From positions 133,828 to 197,827 of the forward strand of contig JANQRI010000015.1 of assembly GCA_028284675.1 (NCBI GenBank): a stretch of 64,000 nucleotides of DNA, in the 5' to 3' direction. Below are positions 44,774-52,308 of the stretch, piece after piece. The position numbers and the translations under genes are program-made. The stretch comes from Gammaproteobacteria bacterium. GTDB lineage: Bacteria; Pseudomonadota; Gammaproteobacteria; HTCC5015. Within the stretch, counting starts at the first letter, position 1. The number at the start of each line of letters is the position of its first letter. The notes under the pieces are model-generated. The model worked only from the letters and a program-made list of their open reading frames with translations. It searched no databases and was not told the DNA's origin.

Positions 44774-44836
44774 AGTATAACCCAAGTTTTTGTAATACAA
44801 AAATACCTTTGTATTGCAGACTTTTTGTAATACAAT
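44774..44836. promoter_or_regulatory. Divergent promoter region with three TTGTAATACAA operators
   Basis: Palindromes at 44790-44800 (TTGTAATACAA), 44809-44819 (TTGTATTGCAG, imperfect) and 44825-44835 (TTGTAATACAA). The minus-strand promoter is TTTTTG (44803-44798) with TATACT (44779-44774), 18-base spacer. The plus-strand promoter is TTGTAT (44809-44814) with TACAAT (44831-44836), 16-base spacer. The operators overlap both. A fourth site occurs at 57268 before the AlpA gene. Confidence 0.65.
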
Positions 44837-44918
44837 AATTAGTGACGAGAACGCACCTTAGCCGTGATGGCACACGACTAAGGCGCTAACCATAACCCAA
44901 CTACAGAGGAGTTGAATC

Positions 44919-45158
44919 ATGGCTGACGCTAATGATACACCCGTGGGCGATGAACCCACAGCACCGAATTCCACGAATCCCCTAATTCACGATAAAACGG
45001 GCGACACACTATCTGCATGCAAAAATGTGCTCTGCTTTATCCAAGACGCCATCCCATCGAACTTGGAACAGATGACACTCACCGTATATGGCAAGGAGGG
45101 GCTTTACAATATCTTGCAATGCATCAAAGGCGCGTTGGACTATGAATTCAGGCGATAA
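44919..45158 (+). CDS. Small island protein, function unknown
   Basis: A 79-residue protein with a polar N-terminus (MADANDTPVGDEPTAPNSTN) and a C-terminal half that looks helical (GDTLSACKNVLCFIQDAIPS, GLYNILQCIKGALDYEF). GGAG lies seven bases before the ATG. It is divergent from the ribbon-helix-helix gene and shares its operator region. No function can be assigned. Confidence 0.68.
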   Translation: MADANDTPVGDEPTAPNSTNPLIHDKTGDTLSACKNVLCFIQDAIPSNLEQMTLTVYGKEGLYNILQCIKGALDYEFRR

Positions 45159-45379
45159 TTAAGGATTTAACTCTGTGGCCTGCAGTTATCATTCCAAAAT
45201 CCGGACGGTAACTTGCAGGCCTGCTTCGGCACGTTTTCGATACGTGCAGTTACCTTACTCCAATAAATCTCTTGCCTCGCCATGCTTCATGATGTCATAA
45301 ACGATACTAAAAAAACGCTTTCATATTCTGCAGTGGTAAATTTGGCACGGCGATCCAATGCACCTTCTCTCTGAGTTGG

Positions 45380-46069
45380 TTACAGATTTTGCTCCAACAG
45401 TGCCCCATGTTGTTTTAGCCAATCCTTCGCTTTATTAGTCGTTGGGTGCTGCGCCCTAACAATATTCCAGAAACGTGCCGTGTGGTTAGCTTCGATGAGA
45501 TGAGCCAGCTCGTGAATGATTACATAATCGACTACCGACATTGGCGCTTTCACCAACCGCCAGTTGAAGCTGAGGTTGTTGTTTACGGAGCAAGAGCCCC
45601 AGCGGAATTTACTATCGGTGATGTCGGCTTTTCCATACTCAACCCCCAGTTGGTTAGCGTAATGTCTGACCCTAGGCAATATCTTCTGCTTAGCGCAAAG
45701 CACATACCAGTCAATGAGCACCTTCACACCTTTTTGTGCTAGTTCCGGTGGTATAAGAAACTGTCGGGAAAACTCTATATTGCCTGACTGAGTATTAGTT
45801 ATCGCTATACGGTAATTTCTACCTAGATAAAGTGCTGACTCACCGTTGACCAACTCCTTACCTGGAGGATGGGGTACATCGGTATATTTCTGACCATGGT
45901 GGATTTTTTCGTGCAGCCACTGTCTCTTGGATTCAACCACTTGGTGAATCTTCTCTTCCGAAGTTTTTTCCGGAGCATGTACAACGACGCTTCGATCCCG
46001 CTCGACGGTAATAGTTAGTTTTCTTCGCTTAAGGGAACGGACTATAGTGTATTGCAGGTCCACTCGCAT
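45380..46069 (-). CDS. YgjP-type zinc metallopeptidase (DUF45/SprT-like)
   Basis: A 229-residue protein with the zinc-binding HELAHLIEANHTARFW motif and the FRWGSCSVNNNLSFNWRLV stretch of the YgjP/WLM-like family. It is the last gene of the restriction operon; its ATG shares one base with the hsdR stop (TGATG), and a GTG one codon earlier is an alternative. This family is often found after hsdR in type I operons, where its role is not known. Confidence 0.88.
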   Translation of the reverse strand: MRVDLQYTIVRSLKRRKLTITVERDRSVVVHAPEKTSEEKIHQVVESKRQWLHEKIHHGQKYTDVPHPPGKELVNGESALYLGRNYRIAITNTQSGNIEFSRQFLIPPELAQKGVKVLIDWYVLCAKQKILPRVRHYANQLGVEYGKADITDSKFRWGSCSVNNNLSFNWRLVKAPMSVVDYVIIHELAHLIEANHTARFWNIVRAQHPTTNKAKDWLKQHGALLEQNL

Positions 46070-49000
46070 CACTCCGCATATAGAATCGTATCGTTGTTCT
46101 TCTCAGCAATTTCCATAATGCGAGAAATTATGTGTGCGCGGTTGCTCACTACATCCGGCAGTTTTACAAACTCTGGCTGCAACAGCGTTTTTTGCAGCTC
46201 TGCTTTGAGCCGATTTCTGGCTGGGATACTTTCCCAAAACCCGGTCAGCTTCAATTCACGCTCGACTATGTTGAAGACTTGCTGCGTCAGATTCACCAAA
46301 AAGCTGATACGTTCATCTTCTTTATCACCATACTTCGGATGTTCTTCCCATGTTGCCCTCAGCTCTCGCCTAAACATTCGGAAAAATGGCATCTGCTTTT
46401 TGCGATGCAGCCCATACGTTGGCTCCTGGCTGGCGGTGCGAATACGCTCTCGAAGCTTCTCTAATTCCTCGTAGATCTTCTGCCAGTTATCGCGAAACTG
46501 CTCGAAGATCTTAGCCAAAGCCTCAGCAAAAGAGGCCTGAAGATCCGGGTCATCGTCCAGGTCCACATCCAAATGATGCCGAATAGCGTGCTCGATCTCT
46601 GCTGCTTTGGTTTTCGTGCGCTTGCGTCTTCTTACCTGGCTCTCAAAATCTTCGTCTAGGATCGAGATCGGCTTCACCTTTACATCGATACCCTTAGAGG
46701 CCAGATATTCATCCGTCAGTTTCCGCAACTTAGGCGGAATACCTTTGATACTTAGCCGGGCGTCCCGGAAATGCTTGCCCGCCAGTACATTGATCTCGGT
46801 TAAAGCGTTGTAATCGTCCATAAAATTCAGCGCCTGCCTTGCCGGGAAAACAAGATTTAGGCTACGAGTAAACTGCTTGAACAAACTGACAAACTCGAAG
46901 CGCAGATCCTCATCGTAGAAAAGATCAAAAAACGCATCGTGATCAGTAAGATCAACAAGGCCTTGCTTTCCCAGCAATTCCGTAATGTCCTTGTGATTGG
47001 CCTCCAGTTCTAGCAACTCATCCTCCGGAAAGCTGAACGCATCCCCGATCTCCTTCTGCTCACGTTCATCGTAGTTGTCAATAGCCTTCTTGAGGTGATG
47101 GCCTATGCCTACATAATCAACAACAAAGCCCTTGTCCTTATTTTCATCTACCACACGATTGACGCGGGCGATCGCCTGCAGCAGGTTGTGGGCAACGACC
47201 ACCTTATCGAGGTACATCACCTGTTCTACCGGCGCATCAAAACCGGTCAATAGCATATTGTTGACAATGACAATGCCGAGATTTCCATCCAACTCTTCAT
47301 CTTTGCTGCCGAAACGCATTTTGAATCGCTTGATACTGGTTTCGTGTCGTGATTTGTCGCCGAATTGCTTAAGATGAGGCAGGTCATTATGGCCGGAAGA
47401 AATGATCACGTCACTCTCCAGCTTCTTCAACTGTTCAAGGTCTAAGCCCAACGGATTGGCTTGCTCCAGCTTCTTAATCTCATCAGCCAATGCTGACCCC
47501 AGGTGCGTACGATAACGCACCGCCGCTTCTCGTGAAGTCGCCACTACCTGTGCCTTGAAGCCATTAGGAAAAACATGGGTCAGGTAGTGCTGAATCATAT
47601 CTTTGGCTTTGGCTTCGATTGTGGATTCAGCCTCCAGGTATGCCTCACGGGAGCCATAACCTAGAATTTCCAGCCGCTCCTCCAGGTTGTACTCGCTGAA
47701 GACATCAGCAAAGTCGGTATCCATTGCCTTCTGATCGGTTACCTCGGCGTTATGGGTGCGCCCTTCGTAAACGATCTCCAGTGTCACCCCGTCCTCAATG
47801 GCTTGGCGCATGGTGTACTTGTCGATGTAGTCGCCAAACACCTGCTCAGTCCTGTCGATAGGTGTTCCGGTGTACCCAATGCGAGACGCGTAGGGAATGC
47901 CCTTGTCGAGATTGGCTCCCAACATCGCGTACTGGGATCGGTGGGCCTCGTCGGTCATCACCAGAATGTTAGGGCTGGCATTTAGTTCCGGAAAGGTTTC
48001 CGCCAGATCGACTTCACGAAATTTGTGGATCATAGCCATCACCAGATCCGACGAATCCGACCGCAGCAACTCTTTCAGCGTCCTGATGCTGCCGGCCACC
48101 TTAACCGTGAAGCCGATATTCTGGCTGGTTTCCGCCAGTTGCTGCTCCAGTTGGGTCCGATCGGTCACAAACACTACCTTCCACTGCTGTAAGGTACTGT
48201 GTCGATACATAGCTCGCACCATAAACATCATAGTCAGTGACTTTCCCGATCCCTGAGTGTGCCAGATAATGCCGCTGCGCTCTCGGGGAGTCTTTCCCTC
48301 CAGGAGTCGTTGAACCGCCAGCTTGACAGCACGAAACTGCTGATAACGTCCAACGATCTTGATGGTTTCGTCTTTATCGTTGGTCGAAAACAAAGTGAAG
48401 TTGCGCACTATCTCCAGCAGGTTATTCGGATCGCACATCCCGGCGACGAGCCGCTGCTGGTCATTGGCCGTACCCGCACCATGATCCAATTCGTCCACGG
48501 TTCGTGGAAAAGGATCGGCCCAACGATAGAGGTGTTTCTCGTTGTGGGTGGTAATGGTGCCAAACTTAGCCTGCTGCCGACAAGTTGCGACCACGAACTG
48601 GTTGTAAAAAAATAGCGGCGCACTACCTTCCCCCTTGGCCCCGCGTTGCTCGCTGTAGCGCAACATCTGGTCAATGGCCTCGGCAATCGGCTCTTTGACC
48701 TTGGGCGATTTACACTCAATCACCACCAATGGCAGACCATTCACGAACAGCACGATGTCGGGAATGATGTGGTGCTCAGTACCAAGGATGCGGACCTTAA
48801 ATTGACAGACGGCAATAAACCGATTGTTGTTGAGCGGGTCTTTCTCGAAATCAACAAAGCGCACCGTTGGACTCTTCTCACCGGTTCGCCGATTCTCACT
48901 AACGCTGGTATTTTCCAGCAACAGCTCCAACAGATTGCGATTGTTCTCTATCAGGTTATTGGTGGGGAAACTGGCGGTCAGTTGCTTGACTACCTCCTCC

Positions 49001-49218
49001 ACCTGATCCGGTTCCATCCAGTTATTGATCTGAGCCAACTGTTGGCGCAATACCGGCAACATTACCACCTCGGTAAAGCTATCGCGAAAGCTGTCGGCAG
49101 GGTGTTGCTTTTTGTCCAGGTCCAGCACGTCCCAGCTCAGGCCTTGCAGTTGATCCAACAATGGCTTTTCGACGTGATTGCGCTCATCAAGTCTAATGTG
49201 CGCCGGTGTCTTTTCCAT
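46069..49218 (-). CDS. hsdR: Type I restriction endonuclease subunit R
   Basis: A 1049-residue motor subunit. The N-terminal nuclease has PDIVLFVNGLPLVVIECKSP (PD-(D/E)xK). The SF2 translocase shows WHTQGSGKSLTMMFM, the DEAH box DEAHRSQY, GYTGTPI and the Q-x-x-x-R-x-x-R-like LLQAIARVNRV. A helical C-terminal part binds HsdM. The ATG at 49218 follows the DUF262 stop by four bases and has GGAG/GGGG upstream; a start 69 bases earlier would overlap that gene. Cleavage needs HsdM and HsdS from the same operon. Confidence 0.96.
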   Translation of the reverse strand: MEKTPAHIRLDERNHVEKPLLDQLQGLSWDVLDLDKKQHPADSFRDSFTEVVMLPVLRQQLAQINNWMEPDQVEEVVKQLTASFPTNNLIENNRNLLELLLENTSVSENRRTGEKSPTVRFVDFEKDPLNNNRFIAVCQFKVRILGTEHHIIPDIVLFVNGLPLVVIECKSPKVKEPIAEAIDQMLRYSEQRGAKGEGSAPLFFYNQFVVATCRQQAKFGTITTHNEKHLYRWADPFPRTVDELDHGAGTANDQQRLVAGMCDPNNLLEIVRNFTLFSTNDKDETIKIVGRYQQFRAVKLAVQRLLEGKTPRERSGIIWHTQGSGKSLTMMFMVRAMYRHSTLQQWKVVFVTDRTQLEQQLAETSQNIGFTVKVAGSIRTLKELLRSDSSDLVMAMIHKFREVDLAETFPELNASPNILVMTDEAHRSQYAMLGANLDKGIPYASRIGYTGTPIDRTEQVFGDYIDKYTMRQAIEDGVTLEIVYEGRTHNAEVTDQKAMDTDFADVFSEYNLEERLEILGYGSREAYLEAESTIEAKAKDMIQHYLTHVFPNGFKAQVVATSREAAVRYRTHLGSALADEIKKLEQANPLGLDLEQLKKLESDVIISSGHNDLPHLKQFGDKSRHETSIKRFKMRFGSKDEELDGNLGIVIVNNMLLTGFDAPVEQVMYLDKVVVAHNLLQAIARVNRVVDENKDKGFVVDYVGIGHHLKKAIDNYDEREQKEIGDAFSFPEDELLELEANHKDITELLGKQGLVDLTDHDAFFDLFYDEDLRFEFVSLFKQFTRSLNLVFPARQALNFMDDYNALTEINVLAGKHFRDARLSIKGIPPKLRKLTDEYLASKGIDVKVKPISILDEDFESQVRRRKRTKTKAAEIEHAIRHHLDVDLDDDPDLQASFAEALAKIFEQFRDNWQKIYEELEKLRERIRTASQEPTYGLHRKKQMPFFRMFRRELRATWEEHPKYGDKEDERISFLVNLTQQVFNIVERELKLTGFWESIPARNRLKAELQKTLLQPEFVKLPDVVSNRAHIISRIMEIAEKNNDTILYAE

Positions 49219-49222
49219 ACCC

Positions 49223-51004
49223 CTATGCTCCAGAGAATCCGTAGTGCTCACGCAGTTTCGACAATACCGACTTGTGGTTTGCGTCAAGCTCTACGGGCGT
49301 CCATCGGTCGTTCTTCAACACCCGAAGTGAATTGGGGCAGGTCGTGATTCGTTTTTCGAAGTAACGTGCCTTCTTGTCGGCATAGTCCAGATTGCCCTGC
49401 GAGGTATTTTTTTGAGTGGTGATCAGCACCAGGTTGCCGAGCCGATCGGTCCACTGCTGACGTTGTTCTTCCGTAAAGTCCTTGCACCAGTGGCTGTCCG
49501 GTTTTGGATTCTGTGGCAAAACATGCTCTACAGAAAGCGTCTCCAGCGACATGCGGTTACTGTGGTCGGCATAGAGATAATCCAGCTTCAACAGCAGGTA
49601 GCGGGTGTACCGACGTTTGTAAACTGCGGTCTCTATTGTACGGTTGAAACCATCTTCGTCGAAATTAAATCCAAGCAATGCCCTAAATGGGTCGTCAACT
49701 GAAAACACCTCATCCGCCGAACCCGCTGATTCGATGGTTCGGATGATGTTGTTCATGCGTTCGATTCGTGCCGTCGGCGTGTACTGCGCAATCCAATCAG
49801 AAGAAAACTGGTTGTCCAGTTGAATCAGGAAATCCAGTAGCCGCTTATAGCGGAAGCGGTCAAAGTAGCGCATCAGCGAAGGCAACCAGTCGGTAGACGG
49901 CAGGCCAGTCAGCATTACTTTAATCAGATTATCGAATTCGAAGCTACCACCGGTCTGGTCGTAATTGTTACCACCCAGCAGTTGGTTATAGTGCTTCAAG
50001 TAACATTCAACCAGCTCGAAAGTCTCTTTGCCCTTTGACAGCAGTGATGGCTTCAGCTCGCCGGTAGACTTTTCCTTTTCTCTTGGGTTGTAGATTTTGT
50101 GTTCAAACTCATCCAGCAGATTCAACCGTGCCTTGTCTTTCAACAATATGGTTCGGAGGTGGTTGAGGAAACGATCAAAGTCGTCACCCAGTTCTCCCTC
50201 GGCCTCTTCCCACAACTTAGCGTATTTCTCTTTTTCTCTATCATTCGTCAATGCGCCGAGGTTTTGCGATTTGAGGATGTCGCTGTTGCGCAACGGTACG
50301 CCGCGATCATTGAGAATGGTGAAGAGTCGGAAGGCATCTTCGAGGTCCTCGGTTGCCACATAAATCATCAGAAGACGATTGCGGATAAACCGAATAAAGC
50401 TATCAAGATCCAGTGGTCTATCGGTGCTAGCATTTTTGTCTGCAAGGTCCTCGCGCATTTTCAATATTGCACGCGCCATGTTCTTCACCGACGGGTCACT
50501 AGACTTATCTGAAAGCTCCTCTAGCTCGGCTTTCCTGTTGGTGCCGCCCTCAGCCTTAACAAAATCATCAACAAAGTTCTGCACCTCGTGGCGAATCGCA
50601 AAAGCGATGCGCGTGCGTTCGGGGATTTCGTCAATGTCGTCGCCTTCCTGAAAGATTGATCGTTGGCAACTAGTCTTGACTTTGGGGTTATCCGACAAGT
50701 CACGGATACAAGCGAACAACATCAGCAACGTTGTCATACGCTGCTGGCCATCCAGCAGGTCGTTCTCATCGAACTCCTGGCCGGGGGTACTGCCTGCCTT
50801 TTTGCTCTGGTAGACGAAGGAACCAAGAAAATACTCCTGATCCGGTTTTTTGTCGTGGGCAAAACTCAGATCGTCCAGCAGGTCGTCGATTTCATCACGA
50901 CCCCAGATGTACGGGCGCTGGTATTCGGGAATGCGAAACCAGAGATTGGAGAAGATCTCCTTGACCAGAATTTTTTCGCTTTTTATTTCGTGTTCATTGG
51001 GCAT
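49223..51004 (-). CDS. DUF262/DUF1524 (GmrSD-like) nuclease protein
   Basis: A 593-residue protein. The N-terminal DUF262 domain has IPEYQRPYIWGRDEIDDLL and the NTPase-like DGQQR motif (85-89); the C-terminal DUF1524 domain has SVEHVLPQNP and LGNLVLITTQKN, an HNH-like nuclease motif. This is the plan of GmrSD/BrxU type IV restriction enzymes that cut modified DNA. It overlaps the end of hsdS by 22 bases and is followed four bases later by hsdR, so it is inserted into and co-expressed with the type I operon. Confidence 0.92.
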   Translation of the reverse strand: MPNEHEIKSEKILVKEIFSNLWFRIPEYQRPYIWGRDEIDDLLDDLSFAHDKKPDQEYFLGSFVYQSKKAGSTPGQEFDENDLLDGQQRMTTLLMLFACIRDLSDNPKVKTSCQRSIFQEGDDIDEIPERTRIAFAIRHEVQNFVDDFVKAEGGTNRKAELEELSDKSSDPSVKNMARAILKMREDLADKNASTDRPLDLDSFIRFIRNRLLMIYVATEDLEDAFRLFTILNDRGVPLRNSDILKSQNLGALTNDREKEKYAKLWEEAEGELGDDFDRFLNHLRTILLKDKARLNLLDEFEHKIYNPREKEKSTGELKPSLLSKGKETFELVECYLKHYNQLLGGNNYDQTGGSFEFDNLIKVMLTGLPSTDWLPSLMRYFDRFRYKRLLDFLIQLDNQFSSDWIAQYTPTARIERMNNIIRTIESAGSADEVFSVDDPFRALLGFNFDEDGFNRTIETAVYKRRYTRYLLLKLDYLYADHSNRMSLETLSVEHVLPQNPKPDSHWCKDFTEEQRQQWTDRLGNLVLITTQKNTSQGNLDYADKKARYFEKRITTCPNSLRVLKNDRWTPVELDANHKSVLSKLREHYGFSGA

Positions 51005-52308
51005 AGGTTATTCCGTTGTAGCCGTTTCGAGTAAGGGGTGACGCGTTTTTTGCCGGTGAGGAGATCTTGCATTAGTGCTACTTTGAGTTTGCCTAGTTTT
51101 TCAGCGAATTTTGTTGATCGTGTGATTGCTTCATCAGCCTCTTTGAGCTTCATGGAAATCGTTTCCTGCTCGTCAACTTCGCGTGGAGCTGCAATCAAAT
51201 ATTCGCGGAAAAACTGTAATCCGATGGTCACAATCGTGCTGCCAGAAGCAATGCCTTCAAATCTTGGTTTTTCTCGCTGCAACCAGTAGTAGAGGTATAC
51301 ATTATCAAGCTTCTGTAGCTTGCATCGCCAAGCCATAAAATGCTGACTTACTGCCATTTCACTAGCTAGAATTGCGCTTTTTCCAACGCCTGCATCGCGC
51401 GAGAGAATCACCGTGCCTGCTGGATGAAGAACCGCAGATGAGTTTTTGATACCCAGTTCGCTGATCTCTTTTTCTGTATCAGTAATGTACAGATCGTCGA
51501 GCTTGCGAGAATCTGCAAGCGACACCCATTTGATCCCGCCGTTCCAATAGCTAAGTCGCAACTTATTCGGAGTGTGCCCACTGCCTCTGACAGCCAGTGC
51601 GTCAAGTAAACTCACTTCCCACTCCACCGGAATCCGGCCCAGCGGGGAGTCTTTGAATTCGTGGGTAGCTTCGGAGCGGAGGTTGCCGTGTTCGTCTATA
51701 CCTTTGGTGAGCAGGTCTTGCATCAGGCCGGTCTTGATGCGCTGCTGCTTGGCAATCAATGCCTCGGCCTGCTCAATAGCCCGATCCACCGTTGAGAGGA
51801 CTTCGGCGATTTTGGTTTGTTCTTCTTGTCTCGGAATTGGAAATGAGAACTTTTCGAATACGTTTTGATATAGATGCTGAATCGTTGATCCAGCTAAGTT
51901 GTCTTCAAGGAATTTCCTAAACAGATGAGAGCATAGCACGTGATACATGAACCGATGCTCATAAGAACCATCTTTACATCGAAGTAGAAAAATACCACTG
52001 TTTAATACTGCCTTGTCGGGGCAATTATCTACTAATGCAACTTTGCCTATAGTCCCATCCTTTGTTATCAACACATCTCCATCTTTTAGATGGATGTACT
52101 CTGCTTCCGCGAACCGTGCCTCAGAAACATGATAGCAGCTATCCCATCGAATCTTTCCTCCTAAGAAGTTCGTACCAGTGACTAGATACGGCCCTTCTTC
52201 GATAAATTCGGACGCTCTGAGTCCTTGCCACCCGATCCTCCCTTTTAAGTACGATGACCGAGCAATTGTTATTTTATCCCATGGGCAATTATCTTTTGAT
52301 AATTTCAT
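50983..52308 (-). CDS. hsdS: Type I restriction-modification specificity subunit S
   Basis: A 441-residue DNA-recognition subunit with two target-recognition domains (about 1-155 and 225-395), each followed by a conserved helix (QEEQTKIAEVLSTVDRAIEQ and EQETISMKLKEADEAI) that forms the spacer coiled coil. The central LMQDLLTKGIDEHGNLR and the terminal ALMQDLLTGKKRV are typical. It sets the bipartite target; the sequence recognised cannot be predicted by eye. It overlaps hsdM by four bases and the DUF262 gene by 22. Confidence 0.94.
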   Translation of the reverse strand: MKLSKDNCPWDKITIARSSYLKGRIGWQGLRASEFIEEGPYLVTGTNFLGGKIRWDSCYHVSEARFAEAEYIHLKDGDVLITKDGTIGKVALVDNCPDKAVLNSGIFLLRCKDGSYEHRFMYHVLCSHLFRKFLEDNLAGSTIQHLYQNVFEKFSFPIPRQEEQTKIAEVLSTVDRAIEQAEALIAKQQRIKTGLMQDLLTKGIDEHGNLRSEATHEFKDSPLGRIPVEWEVSLLDALAVRGSGHTPNKLRLSYWNGGIKWVSLADSRKLDDLYITDTEKEISELGIKNSSAVLHPAGTVILSRDAGVGKSAILASEMAVSQHFMAWRCKLQKLDNVYLYYWLQREKPRFEGIASGSTIVTIGLQFFREYLIAAPREVDEQETISMKLKEADEAITRSTKFAEKLGKLKVALMQDLLTGKKRVTPYSKRLQRNNLCPMNTK

